Both the position numbers and the translations under genes were made by a program. A stretch of 64,000 nt of DNA. Origin: Siphonodentalium dalli. Lineage: Eukaryota > Mollusca > Scaphopoda > Gadilida > Siphonodentaliidae. Of this stretch, positions 51,101 through 62,552 are shown one piece after another (within the stretch, counting starts at the first letter, position 1; each line of letters opens with the position of its first letter). The stretch spans positions 162,337,465 through 162,401,464 of the forward strand of contig CP136068.1 of NCBI GenBank assembly GCA_032622095.1, read 5' to 3'. The notes below the pieces were generated by a model, which saw only the letters and a list, made by a program, of their open reading frames with translations, made no database searches and was not told the DNA's origin.

Positions 51101-52445
51101 ATTGATATTTTATTATAACAGGCATAGAAGTCGCCTTCATAAAATTGCAAAACGGAAAGACACGCAAAATACTTGGGCTAACTTCCGACTGAAACACGAT
51201 GAGACCTTTGGTGCCATTCTGAATCACTTAACTAAATGGTTTCCCGTAGACGACTGTGTTAACGTTTCAGCCAAATTCACTGAATTGAGACCTGCAGGCC
51301 ACCCCATTGATGTTTACCCAGCTAGATTCAAATCAGTTGATCACGAAAATACAAGAAAAATCATAGGTCATTTGTTTACTTTTTAAAATAAATTCCCAAG
51401 TGTACGACAGGCCTATCCCGCAGCCAAATTTTACCTGGAAAACCCAGAACTACAGCAGTTAGTTAAATAAATTCCCCACGCACAAAAATCACTTATCCCA
51501 TTAATACAACTGTTTAAATTATTTAGATATGATGCACAAATAAAATAAACAAGATTTCTTCCTTTAATAATGTGCCACATGTATCAGATGAAGGCCAACT
51601 TCAGTTACCTTCACATCTAGCATTCCATGGTGCACTCGCTCCCAGACTCTGGAACACATTTAGCTCCCTGATTCCAATAAAACGCAAGCGCGAACTTGTT
51701 GAAATAAATGAAAGTATACGAATCAATGGAACAAATGATAAATCAACGTATAGAAAATTATGCAATTGGTACTCAAGATAAACGCATCTCTGACCCCAGG
51801 TGACCGTTTCCTGAATTCACCGACAGAGGAAGCAAAAGCATTGAACTCCTTTTTCTATGAAATATCCTCGGTCGATGATGTCGGGAGGGATCTATCTGAA
51901 GTTGATTTAAACACCGACCGACCTTATATAGACATTATTGATATAACGCCTGTTGGTGTTAACCCTTTACCCAACAGAAGGGCCCTGTGCCAATGCATTC
52001 TCTTATATATGCGAGTCGACCATAGGTCGCCTCGCATATATAAGAGAATGCATTGGCTTAACACATTAAAAATATTAAAATTGTTAAAGAATGTAAGAAA
52101 AAATGGTAAAAAGTGTTAAAAAAAGATTTTTTTTTAGGCCAATGCATTCTCTTATATATGCGAGGCGACCTATGGTCGACTCGCATATATAAGAGAATGC
52201 ATTGGCACAGGGCATAACTGTATCTACCACAATGTGGTCAAGGAGTCGGTTCCAATGATATCCATATTTGTATGGTTCTATTGAGACAGACCGAAGATAT
52301 TTTAGGCTGTTGAAGCTTTATTTGGCCGGTTTTGGCCGGTTTGTTGGGTAAAGGGTTAATAGGGCTCTAAAATCTATTAATATCATAAAACCATGTTGCT
52401 CTGATAAAATAAGTCCTAGACTAGTAAAGCACTGTGCTTCTTTGT
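51101..52445 (+). pseudogene. Mosaic of non-LTR retrotransposon (LINE) fragments
   Basis: Separate decayed segments look like pieces of a CR1/Jockey-type ORF2. A basic endonuclease-RT linker (RSRLHKIAKRK, then W-x-x-F) lies at 51117-51215. A C-terminal-like APRLWNTFSSLIP lies near 51630. A pre-RT region (SPTEEAKALNSFFYEIS) lies at 51817-51870. An RT-start-like ALKSINIIKP then SPRLVKHCA lies at 52365-52440. The order is not collinear with an intact LINE, so this is a mosaic or nested set. The last two segments are in the same frame across the MITE at 51959-52359. Family calls come from memory of these motifs only. Confidence 0.5.
51959..52359 (+). mobile_element. TTAA-flanked piggyBac-type MITE, copy 2, inserted in a LINE
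   Basis: 401 bp including TTAA at both ends. The terminal inverted repeat is TTAACCCTTTACCCAACA against TTGTTGGGTAAAGGGTTAA. Contains hairpins at 51990-52056 and 52139-52205. The unique side arm (GGTCAAGGAG ... GGCTGTTGAAGC) matches the element at 40655 in reverse complement. Removing one TTAA and the element puts the LINE frames on both sides in register, so the insertion postdates the LINE copy. Confidence 0.8.
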
Positions 52446-52447
52446 GT

Positions 52448-52690
52448 GAACCCATAGGTCGCTTCGTATATATAAGAGGATGCATCGGCCTAACAAATTT
52501 TATATTGTTTTTTTATAATTGTTAAAGAATGTAAGAAAAAATGTAAAAAAAATGTTAAAGAATGTATGAAATAATGATAACAAATTATAAAAATTGTTAA
52601 AGAATGTAAGAAAAAATTATAAAAAATTGTTAAAGAATGTTAATGTAAGAAAGATTTATAAAAAATTGTTAAAGAATGTAAGACAAATAA
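52448..52690. repeat. Hairpin remnant followed by a degenerate ~33-bp tandem repeat
   Basis: CATAGGTCGCTTCGTATATATAAGAGGATGCATCGG is a decayed half of the 67-bp hairpin (52452-52487). It is followed by five or so variants of TTGTTAAAGAATGTAAGAAA. The same AT-rich spacer motif separates the hairpin pairs of the intact elements, so this is a decayed, internally expanded copy. Confidence 0.65.
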
Positions 52691-53158
52691 ATCAACTCAT
52701 ATTCATTCATTATGGGCACAGTGAAATAGTTTAGAAATACCCACAGCTTACTGTTTGGGCGGTGGTACCAAGACGAACACACCAGCATGCTGCAGCTGGT
52801 GGTCCCAAAATTGAAGCAAGACGAGGTCCTGAAATATTTTCATTATATTCCAGACTAGTAAACATTTTTGGCATTGCCCGAGACACCATCGCTAAAATGC
52901 ACAAACACACAAAAAGACAGAGAGGATCGGTTCGCAATCTACAATTTAATACGGAAGATTGCATTACATGGGGTAAAAATCAAATTTACAGATATGCATG
53001 TCGAAATATATGAGGCAGCGGTGAGAGGCGGTAAACGAGTGATGGAAGCTGACATCCTGATGAATTTACTTGACAAATACACCACTCAGACTGGAAGTCT
53101 TCAAAACTGGCTAATCGATCAATGCAGCATCCAGTACCTGGTGATGAATTAAGAATTA
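52691..53158 (+). other. Unassigned stretch with an open frame (52868-53152)
   Basis: A 94-codon open frame is present and its composition is protein-like (NLIRKIALHGVKIKF, DILMNLLDKY). I recognise no domain, and the frame has no start context or splice sites that convince me. It directly abuts the 51-bp minisatellite. It could be a fragment of a repeat-associated ORF. Confidence 0.25.
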
Positions 53159-54603
53159 CCGGTGTCTGACGATGAGACCAGGGCGGCGTTGCAGATGACT
53201 GAATAATTCTCGGTCTCTGACGATGAGACCAGGGCGGCGTTGCAGATGACTGAATAATTCTCGGTCTCTGACGATGAGACCAGGGCGACGTTGCAGATGA
53301 CTGAATAATTATCGGTCTCTGACGATGAGACCAGGGCGGCGTTGCAGATGACTGAATAATTATCGGTCTCTGACGATGAGACCAGGGCGACGTTTCAGAT
53401 GACTGAATAATTCTCGGTCTCTGACGATGAGACCAGGGCGGCGTTGCAGATGACTGAATAATTCTCGGTCTCTGACGATGAGACCAGGGCGACGTTGCAG
53501 ATGACTGAATAATTCTCGGTCTCTGACGATGAGACCAGGGCGGCGTTGCAGATGACTGAATAATTCTCGGTCTCTGACGATGAGACCAGGGCGACGTTGC
53601 AGATGACTGAATAATTCTCGGTCTCTGACGATGAGACCAGGGCGGCGTTGCAGATGACTGAATAATTCTCGGTATCTGACGATGAGACCAGGGCGACGTT
53701 GCAGATGACTGAATAATTATCGGTCTATGACGATGAGACCAGGGCGGCGTTGCAGATGACTGAATAATTCTCGGTCTCTGACGATGAGACCAGGGCGACG
53801 TTGCAGATGACTGAATAATTCTCGGTCTCTGACGATGAGACCAGGGCGGCGTTGCAGATGACTGAATAATTCTCGGTGTCTGACGATGAGACCAGGGCGA
53901 CGTTGCAGATGACTGAATAATTCTCGGTCTCTGACGATGAGACCAGGGCGGCGTTGCAGATGACTGAATAATTCTCGGTCTCTGACGATGAGACCAGGGC
54001 GGCGTTGCAGATGACTGAATAATTCTCGGTCTCTGACGATGAGACCAGGGCGGCGTTGCAGATGACTGAATAATTATCGGTCTCTGACGATGAGACCAGG
54101 GCGGCGTTGCAGATGACTGAATAATTCTCGGTCTCTGACGATGAGACCAGGGCGGCGTTGCAGATGACTGAATAATTCTCGGTCTCTGGCGATGAGACCA
54201 GGGCGGCGTTGCAGATGACTGAATAATTCTCGGTCTCTGACGATGAGACCAGGGCGGCGTTGCAGATGACTGAATAATTATCGGTCTCTGACGATGAGAC
54301 CAGGGCGGCGTTGCAGATGACTGAATAATTCTCGGTGTCTGACGATGAGACCAGGGCGACGTTGCAGATGACTGAATAATTCTCGGTCTCTGACGATGAG
54401 ACCAGGGCGGCGTTGCAGATGACTGAATAATTCTCGGTCTCTGACGATGAGACCAGGGCGGCGTTGCAGGTGACTGAATAATTCTCGGTCTCTGACGATG
54501 AGACCATGGCGGCGTTGCAGATGACTGAATAATTCCAGGGCGACGTTACAGATGACTGAATAATTATCGGTGTCTGACGATGAGACCAGGGCGACGTTTC
54601 AGG
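53159..54603. repeat. 51-bp minisatellite, about 28 copies
   Basis: Head-to-tail 51-bp units, each containing GGTCTCTGACGATGAGACC, a 6-bp inverted repeat around a 7-base loop, then GGGCGGCGTTGCAGATGACT. Main variants are GGCGGCG or GGCGACG, and TTCTCGG or TTATCGG. One truncated unit lies near 54530. As 51 is a multiple of three, the minus strand reads as a 17-residue repeat (ENYSVICNAALVSSSET) open for 300 codons from 54627 to 53725. A single base change (TCTATGA at 53725) makes a stop and the array continues beyond it, so coding is unproven. Confidence 0.95.
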
Positions 54604-56860
54604 TGATGATGTAACAGACAAGAACACAATGTTTAATTATTTTAAGACAGGGCTATTCATTTTAATTAAGTTGGGGATAGTGTGATCAGAATAACTTATG
54701 TTTTATTTGTATAAGGCTTCGAGCTGTTATTTCATAAGAACTAAGTTATTATAAAGTCATTTCAAGTCATTCACTATTTAACTATATCGCGACAATCAGC
54801 GTCGCAAAATTCAAGTCATTAAAAAAGTCATATTTGCATTTTCATATCAAATTCACGTTTCGTGAATTTATCAAACTTCATCTCTAATTTATCACCTATA
54901 GTCTAATTTAATATTCTGTGTGTTATTTCGGCAATAATTAGTCGAAATGTATTTGCTCAAGTTTCGTACTACGGCATTATTTGAAATATGTTTTCACGTA
55001 ATTTCTTCGCAAATTCAAGCTACTTAAACTTTTGTATTGAAATACATGCACGTTAACACATGTTTACGAGCTATACTTACACCTACCTGTCCATCAATAG
55101 TACCGATCTTTGTATACTGTGTGATTATCCATGTCACGCCATATTTATGAAATTATTGTCATTTTATCGTGAAATTTCCATCACAAAATTTCAGCTGTCA
55201 AACTCGTGTTTATATTTTCAGAACTACTTTCGTGTAGTAATAGTGTACTAATCATGTGTTCAAATTGTCAAAGCGGATGACAAATATATTATTTGTCATC
55301 GTATTCACTATAGCCATATATGTCACACAGAATTCCACACCCGAGTCATAGGGGTAACATATTTTTAAATGTTACACCTCAGGGACAGAGAGATTTTCTG
55401 AATTATGGCCAGGGCCCCAATAGCCCAATGTTCAATGATAGAGGAATAATGCATTGTAACATAAATCCAGTTATTATTCAGATGCTAGGATCACATGGAT
55501 GCAATGTATCGCCCACCTCCTGGGGCCTATACTATAGAATACAATTTTTGTAATATCAGCGTTAATTTGTTATTTACTAATTTTGTAATACATATTTTGT
55601 GTTATATAGTATTCGACTGTATTTCTATCAGTGCATTTCTTTCATTGTAGATTGAAACACAACATATGCCCAAAACTCTTTATATATGCAAAATACATTG
55701 ACATGTAATGACTTATATGATCTTTTTGGCAAACCATCTATATACCGGGATTCACTTGACCGGAAAATCTTTGCATTTGGTGGAGAAAAGGGGGGCCTGA
55801 AAGTTTCATCTGTTCATGTTTTCATAGTACTCGAACGCTACAGCTTTGTAATATGTAAAAATTCGCAATACGGAATGATAAAGTACTGGCTAAGCGGGTT
55901 CTATAGTACAGCAATAATACCATTTTTGTGAAAATTCATTATTAGATTACAAATGCACAGGCTACATTATTGATTTTTCACGACGATTATCCGTGCGGAA
56001 AATGGTGAGTGCGATTAGCTTGGTACACGTTCTTTGTAATGCGGTCACGGAATCTAAATTGTTAACCCATTGAGATGGTTTACGCTCAATGGATTTGAAA
56101 GGAGATGGCCATGTCAGCGGCCTAGATTTTAATTATGAATGGAATTAAAGAGTTACAGTTGTCGGGCTTGGGCTCAAAACGTATATATATATATATATAT
56201 ATATATAAACGATCTTTGTGTTCGAAGGTACACGGATACGCGGTGAATCGGGAGTGGTGGCATTTCGTGTTGAAACAGTTACTGATAATTTCAGGCTAAG
56301 TTGCGCTAAGAATCAGTGGACCCCAAATATTTACCATGACATTATGTAACATATTTGAACCGCATGCATTTGCGTGCTCAAGAAGTTTGCGTTCACCTTG
56401 TGGTCTAAACAATTTAATTTGGCCGCACAGAATGTTCCATGAGTGAATTTTTTGAAAAAATCGGGGTCACCCGATCCTTAACTTACCAATGTAGTAGTGC
56501 GTGTTGGTTATAACCAAATATCATATGTTTACCTAAATTCAGCCGCTTAGTTGGGTATAAATGGAAGGTACTGAGAATTAGGTATAGTTTAAGTAGATGG
56601 TGCTATATATATGTTTTTAAATCGAGGTTGGGTGTCCCCGGAGACCCTGGACGAGGGAGTGTGTATATATACATTGGAATTTCCAAATGAACACCCATCC
56701 TTTACACAGGTCGAAAATAACAGCCATCGCACCCCGATCATGGGTTGAATTTTTCCAGCTGCATGTTACCTCAAACTTGTCAACTATTAAGGTCTAGATG
56801 TTCCCACTAATATTTCATCCAGACAAAGCTAGCTAGACAAATTAGGTTCCACCCTTGGTA
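54604..56860. other. AT-rich intergenic region, no gene recognised
   Basis: Short frames such as 55320-55553 and 55686-55931 have plausible composition, but I recognise no domain and see no supporting splice sites. A (TA)n run lies at 56182-56207. An ATG/GTGAGT string at 56002-56010 looks like an initiator followed by a splice donor, but lacks a TATA box nearby. Confidence 0.45.
56182..56207. repeat. (TA)n dinucleotide microsatellite
   Basis: About 13 TA repeats following CAAAACG. Confidence 0.95.
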
Positions 56861-56866
56861 ATATTG

Positions 56867-56977
56867 CTATATAAAGTTGATGTGGCCATTTGAACGGCAA
56901 CCGATGTGTGTGTTTGCCGACCTTTTTCGACAAACCGTTAATAAACATGTAACATAAAACATCTGAAAATGGTAAGT
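56867..56977 (+). promoter_or_regulatory. Candidate promoter and first exon (TATA box, ATG, splice donor)
   Basis: TATATAAAG at 56868-56876 is a good TATA box. About 95 bp downstream is GAAAATG directly followed by a strong donor, GTAAGT (56972). A short 5' leader with an intron right after the start codon is a common layout for housekeeping and muscle genes. No matching second exon was found before the gypsy remnant, so this is a weak call. Confidence 0.25.
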
Positions 56978-57339
56978 ATTCCACACGATACTGAAACAAT
57001 TACTTTTCATCGTGCGCAATTGTGGTCAAAATAACCCAAGTATCGGAAACTAGTCACACATAATGTACCTTTATTCATCAACTAAATCACTCACCAACTG
57101 ACACAAATGGGCATTGCCATATCATTCGCATATATCATTAGAGTAATTTCCCTTGACAAAATCACAAATGTTTAGATGTGCGTTCAACGAACGGTGGTCG
57201 ATAGTACTCGATTTGCCGTCTTTTTGTGATTTACAAGAAATCGCGTTCGCTGTTAGATTACAGTGGTCCATAGTACTCGACACCTTCTGTACGTCTCAAA
57301 TAAGCCTGCTATTACAAAAATTGTATTCTATAGTATAGG

Positions 57340-57736
57340 CCCCTGAACCTAGGCCGGAAACTTTCGATGGTAAAAGCGACTGGGAAGAAAACTGTTTGAA
57401 AACTGTGCTAACTTGGGTCGATGGAGCTTGCAAGATAAGGCTTTATTATTAGCTACGAGTTTGAGAGGTGCTGTTAAAACATGTTATGGCCAGATGCCTG
57501 AGGAATTTCGACACAATTTTGATTTGTTAGTCAGGCATTTGGGTTATAGGTTCGGAAATCTCGTCAAAATTCAAGCTGTTGCAAATTTGGAATTAAGAAA
57601 AAGGCAGAATGGCGAATCAATTGCTTCTTTTGCTGATTATTTGCGTCTTCTTGCTAGTAGGGAGTATAGCGATCTGAGTATCCAGGCTCAGGAAGCGATC
57701 AAATATAGCTACAATAGTCATATGTTGCTACTGTAG
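57340..57736 (+). pseudogene. Gypsy-like gag fragment, N-terminal
   Basis: Reads PEPRPETFDGKSDWEEN in one frame, then shifts near 57400 into the 107-codon frame starting 57413. That frame has helical capsid-like features (ALLLATSLRGAVKTCYGQM, LVRHLGYRFGN, SIASFADYLRLLA). It resembles the capsid region of metazoan Ty3/gypsy gag. Confidence 0.65.
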
Positions 57737-58044
57737 CTGAGATCATTTAAATATACAAGAACATGGTTTGATTATACTCTTAGTAAATTCGTATTTGCCA
57801 TTTCCAATTATAATTAACATACTATTCTAACATTGTAACTTTGTCCTGACAACTGTACCTAAATAGAAGAAGAATATAACATATATGGATGGATCCGTGT
57901 CCCATATCACATATCAAAACAAATTTCTAAACAGATGCATGTGCTTAGGTATATGCTTCTCTGATATTCCGCACGCTGGTGCAAAAGAAATGTAATCAGC
58001 AGTGTTTTCATAAGTTGTAACAACATAATATCCGTCACCTTTAG

Positions 58045-58437
58045 TTGCAACAGCTCGCGGTAATGCTTGCATGCATGCCAATTAGTGTGGGTGCTGATGT
58101 CAAATGTGAGTGTGCTCGTATGGGATACCGATCTTTGTTGGAAGTTGTTCCAGTTATAGAGCACCGTGAAGCAATATATGGAGAATCGAATCAGAGGCGT
58201 TCCATGGCAGCTAGGGCGGTTCAATCTGCTAAATCAAAATATGGGTATCCAAAGTCAATTGATGATATTTCATGGGAAGGTATTCTCACTAAGCTTGTTG
58301 AAGGGTTGAAAACTTCCGATTCCCGTCCTCGTGATATTCTTTCCATGTCAAGGTCGAGTCAAGGACAGTTAGAGGTTGTTTTTCCTGTGGTTCCCCGCAG
58401 CATAGATACACGAATTACACGCAAAAAACGTAATTAA
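58045..58437 (+). pseudogene. Gag-like fragment, C-terminal
   Basis: 130-codon open frame. The portion LLEVVPVIEHREAIYGES resembles the end of gypsy gag. No CCHC zinc knuckle is seen before the protease. The first residues may be unrelated. Confidence 0.4.
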
Positions 58438-58556
58438 CTGAAGTCAAATGATTCGTTTCAATCAAGGCAAAACAGTCCAGGGGCAGTAACTCTATTAAAA
58501 TTGAATCTATTCTATCAGGGAAATGCCAGGCCAACGAGTCACTGGGCGTAGACACA

Positions 58557-59020
58557 TTGCAAGAGGGCATAAGGTCTGTTGTTTCTTCTTCAGCTGCTTA
58601 TAGAATTGGTCTTGTTGCAGATAATGATAATGGATTTTATGTAAATGGAGATGTATATGGTCATACATTCCAATTTATAATATACAATGATGCAACTTGC
58701 TCTATAGTTTCATTTGATAAGGTGACAAATTTGAATTTGCCACTGAAACGTTCTCATGATACTATTCATAATGTCAATGGTGAACCTAATAAATTCATAG
58801 GTTGATTACAGTTGAGATAGATTTTGGTGAGGAAATATTTGCGATAATTATTACACCTGATGGTATTTTGGGGCAAGAATTTTTGATGCCACAAATATTT
58901 ATTACAAATTACGAAGTGCTAAAATGGTCTACTGATGATAAAGTTCGAGCTGTGTGCCGAGTGGAAGTGAGGAATAAAGTTACTCTGCCTGCCCGTCCCT
59001 GTCAATATTGTTGGATCTAA
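58557..59020 (+). pseudogene. Retropepsin-like protease remnant, active site lost
   Basis: Two overlapping frames (58557-58805 and 58802-59020) together resemble a gypsy protease: GFYVNGDVYGHTFQF, ATCSIVSFDKV, then DGILGQEFL. The expected catalytic D-T/S-G before ATCSIVS is replaced by Y-N-D, and a frameshift separates the halves, so it is inactive. Confidence 0.65.
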
Positions 59021-59410
59021 AACTTTACCACACCAGGTTTTCATTGAAGCTGTAAGATTGCCTGAGAAGAAAGTCTGCATGATGCAGGGTGTTATTGAAA
59101 CTGGTGCTAAAATACAGTGGTGAAGTTGGTCAATATTGAAGAGGAACCAGTACAGTTACAGCCAAAATCAGTGCTGGGGAATTGCGAGCCTGCACAATAT
59201 ATATACGACCAGGTTCCAGTGGATCGAGTTCATGTGGTAGCCGGTTCTACAGGGGTAACAAGCCAGTTAGCAGAAGCGTATGAGAAGGGGGCAGTAGATT
59301 TATCATCAGAGAAGATAAAATTCAAACACTTACTGATCGAATACATGTTCTCTAAAATATCAGATGACTTGGGGAGAACAGATCGAGTGCAGCACGTCAT
59401 AGACCCTTGA
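59020..59410 (+). pseudogene. Gypsy-like protease-RT linker
   Basis: EEPVQLQPKSVLGNCEP and SDDLGRTDRVQHVIDP match the conserved linker preceding RT in metazoan Ty3/gypsy elements. One frameshift near 59117 and a stop at 59408, directly before an ARPIRQ-like string. Confidence 0.65.
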
Positions 59411-60005
59411 GATGCTCGTCCAATCCGACAGCAGCCTCGGATAATAATTGGAAAGAGAGGTATAGAGAAGGAGCAAATTAAAGATATACTTAAAAGAGGA
59501 ATTATCTAAAGAATGTAATAGTCCCTGTGCATCGCCAATAGTGATGGTTTCTCGTCCTAATAAAGACCCAAGATTATATATAGACTATAGAAGAGTCACA
59601 GCCAAATACGGATATAGCATTCAGAGGGTTTTTGACTGTTTTGACGCACTCAGTAATTCCAAATACAATATAGATGGATATGTCGAGCGGATTTTGGCAG
59701 ATTTGTTTTCATCCTTATAGCTTTCGTGTCATCAATGCATGGACAATATTCGTTCTAAGTCGTTGCATTCGGAACTGTCAACAGTCCTATTACCTTTTTT
59801 AAGGTAAGAGGATTACAATGGGAAGAGTGTCTGCTGTCATTTGATGATAGAACACGGAATAGAGACACTTTCTCATGTGTTCGACAGAATGAGATAAGCA
59901 AAGCTAAAAATTAAACCATCTAAAACAGTTTTTCGCAAAATCAGTTAAATTTCTGGGCCATAATGTCTCGGACGAAGGTGTTGCCACTGGCAGAAAAAGT
60001 CGCTG
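59411..60005 (+). pseudogene. Reverse transcriptase remnant
   Basis: Frame-broken RT motifs in order: ARPIRQ, IKDILKRGII, CASPIVMVSRPNKDPRLYID, FDALSNSKY, then SFDD in place of the usual YxDD box, followed by VFDRMR and LKIKPSKTVFRK. Multiple stops. Sequence beyond 60005 no longer resembles pol. Confidence 0.65.
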
Positions 60006-60170
60006 CAGTTGTTGGTTGACCGACCCCTACTCGCTATTAGTCCCTTATGTGACGTCACATGAAGGAAGATTGACGAGTCAGACTGCATAATCCATCATTT
60101 AATAATCAATAGCCATAACTTCAGTTACAGGCGGCCGGTCACAAAAAAATATTTTCGGCAACATGTTCGG

Positions 60171-60234
60171 TGGATTAGCGGGCATCGATACTGGATTAGC
60201 GGGCATCGATACTGGATTAGCGGGCATCGATACT
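60171..60234. repeat. 21-bp tandem repeat, three copies
   Basis: TGGATTAGCGGGCATCGATAC is repeated three times. Confidence 0.95.
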
Positions 60235-60239
60235 GACTG

Positions 60240-61965
60240 AGAAAAATTAGACCGGTGAAATCCTTTAATGGAAGGACGAAAGGCATTCTAGTTTCCTATT
60301 TTCAGATTTCCCGGAAGACGTCTACGTATTCTGCGTGAACAGTCAGCGTGGCACTTGTTTTTATATTTTCATACACTTACTCTAATATGATGAATACAGA
60401 ATGGAAAGGAACATACACAACTTTGGATATATGTGTATTCGTCGTTCTTTCTTTAAATACGCGTAGATGGCATTTATTTGTAAATTTGGTCACATGATTG
60501 CGTAGGTTTGGTTACCATAGCAGCAGGAAATATGCTGCTACCAGCTGTCTCTAAGTGGTGAAGTACTTCAAATATCACACATGCGCTATATTGACTGCGA
60601 AACACCTGATATTGTTTCCATATTGTATGGAATTAAACATATTTTACCCTGATATGTATTCTGATTTGCAACAGTGCTATGGCAACACCAAAAACCCCTT
60701 AAGTGTGTGGCCAGATCTTCCTACGTACCGACACTATTGTTATAACGTACCACGAGGATCGTATTTGCCAAATTTGGTGATTTTTTCACAATAATGCACG
60801 CTTTTATACATAATTATCCGCCCCACCATCTGGAATTATACTTACATGTACATCGCCATTGCGTGATACAGAGATAATTGTAGTTTTCATGTGTGTCTGT
60901 ATTCTGTTTTCAGTTTTCTGAGCGTTAATATCTGGATTTTATTATCTATTTTCGTATATCGAATGATATATGTTGACCAAATACTCGACTTAGCAAGTTA
61001 AGCTTAAAGAAATATTATGTACGAATTGCCGTGAAACAAACTGACAAGTGAGAACCCTAGCACTTTACCCACAAGAAGAATGTAAACTTTAACGAATTTA
61101 GCCAAGCCTTGTCTAGCGTAGCATTTCAGAATAATTACACACATGTATTGTATCCCGTATTGCCATTCAATCCCCCACATGCATGTAGTGTTCCACATCA
61201 CTTTATATATGAGACAACATAGAAAGATTAGATAACCTTTATAAATATTTGCCTGGTATTAAACAATGGGAACAAATCCATTTTGGCTTGTGTGACCCAC
61301 ATGTGAGTAAATGACGATGTCTGTTGAACTTGAGTACACGACAAGAGGTACCATGTCTTGCCCGCCGGAAGCTGACATCAGTTTATGGCAGGCAGAGCAC
61401 CCTGTGGCATATATAAAGGCAGAATCAGTCAGAAAGTTCAAATAAAATGAGCAAAAGAGTCCCACGTCCTTCCGATATTGGGTATCGAGTTTGCCATATG
61501 TTTCGTACCCGAATTAAAGGTACATGTCATGTATATATAAGCTATACATTTTCCTAATTTGAACGGTGTTGTCCCTTCCATAACAGTAACATTTAAGTTA
61601 ATTTTGCCCACGTACGATATATGTACTTATGAATGCCATATATATATAGAGCTCTAAAAACTATTGGGGTCCATGAGAGTGAAATATATACAATTCATTG
61701 CGAGAGGTATTGTAAACATTGTGACATTTTTAACGTCTGGCGCGCATTTATGATCGCCTCGAGCTATTCAGTATTCTAGATAACGAAGCAACCGGGTGAA
61801 ACAAAACACTTTACAGATCTTACACCAATTACGCTAATCACTATTTGTCGATAATTAATTACAAAATGATAATGTAATCAGCGCGAAGTAAGTTCGATGA
61901 CTCGGTCCATTAAACAATGATGGCTGTTTCAGATTAAAACCTTGTCTGAACATGTACGGTCCGTA
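60240..61965. other. No gene recognised
   Basis: AT-rich intergenic DNA with frames under 80 codons on either strand and no recognised domain. CATATATAAAGGCAG at about 61409 resembles a TATA box but is only about 30 bp from an ATG and leads to a 36-codon frame, so I do not call a gene. Confidence 0.45.
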
Positions 61966-62209
61966 TTAACCCTTTGAGTGCCAGGTCGATTTTTGTATCA
62001 ACACATATACCCTTTGCCAATGCATTCTCTTATATATGCGAGTCGACCATAGGTCGCCTCGCATATATAAGAGAATGCTTTTACCTAACAATTTTTTATT
62101 TTTTTTTACAATTTTTTACAATTTTAATAATTTATTCTTATATTCTTTAACAGACTTATTTTGTAGGTTTAGGTCCGTTGAAATCGGCCCCTGACACTCA
62201 AGGGGTTAA
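61966..62209. mobile_element. TTAA-flanked MITE, second family (CCCTTTGAGTG ends), one hairpin
   Basis: Begins TTAACCCTTTGAGTGCCAGG and ends CCTGACACTCAAGGGGTTAA: TTAA sites plus an imperfect inverted repeat starting CCCTTT, again piggyBac-like. Just inside the left end, ACCCTTTGCC leads into a single 67-bp hairpin (62017-62083) whose right foot is degraded. The inverted repeat AAATCG/CGATTTT extends inward. The termini differ from the 40.7 and 52.0 kb family beyond the first six bases. Confidence 0.7.
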
Positions 62210-62405
62210 AGCCACAGTCATGAAGAGAGGGTCAGGTTACTATGTTTTCAACCTTTTCGGTGAACAAAGACAAGGACCAGTCTATCCCGCGAAATTCGAC
62301 AACTTTCTAAATTTCTAGTTAATGGAAGTAAAAGTACATTTTAATGAATGAATTTCGTCTAAAGTAAATATAACTGCTTATTGAATGAACATTGCTATAT
62401 AGCTG

Positions 62406-62552
62406 TTGTCTGTCGTTGATTTTGCGACTCTCGTGTCTGTCATTGTTTTTGCGACTCTCGTGTCTGTCATTGTTTTTGCGACTCTCGTGTCTGTCATTGT
62501 TTTTGCGACTCTCGTGTCTGTCATTGTTTTTGCGACTCTCGTGTCTGTTTAT
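62406..62552. repeat. 27-bp tandem repeat, about five copies
   Basis: Unit containing GCGACTCTCGTGTCTGTCAT and TGTTTTT. The period is a multiple of three, so it reads as a 9-residue repeat on both strands (RHESRKNND on the minus strand). Those frames are not considered genes. Confidence 0.9.

Larger units (their letters stand above)
57335..60005 (+). pseudogene. Degraded Ty3/gypsy-like retrotransposon (gag-pol remnant)
   Basis: Collinear decayed domains in the order gag, protease, linker, reverse transcriptase, broken by several frameshifts and stops. Gag-like: ETFDGKSDWEE, then ALLLATSLRGAVKTCYG and VRHLGYRFG. Protease-like: a segment ending DGILGQEFL. Linker: SDDLGRTDRVQHVIDP. RT-like: CASPIVMV, KDPRLYIDYRR, then VFDRMR and LKIKPSKTVF. 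I see no integrase, no LTRs and no long open frame, so it is dead. An unrelated AT-rich stretch splits the gag part at about 57740-58030. Confidence 0.75.

Noticed and set aside
55320-55931. Two open frames of 77 and 81 codons
   Set aside because: Protein-like composition, but no recognised domain, splice support or conserved context. Left as unassigned.
61409-61556. TATA-like CATATATAAAGG followed by a 36-codon frame
   Set aside because: The ATG is only about 30 bp from the TATA-like string and the frame is short, with no splice donor or domain.
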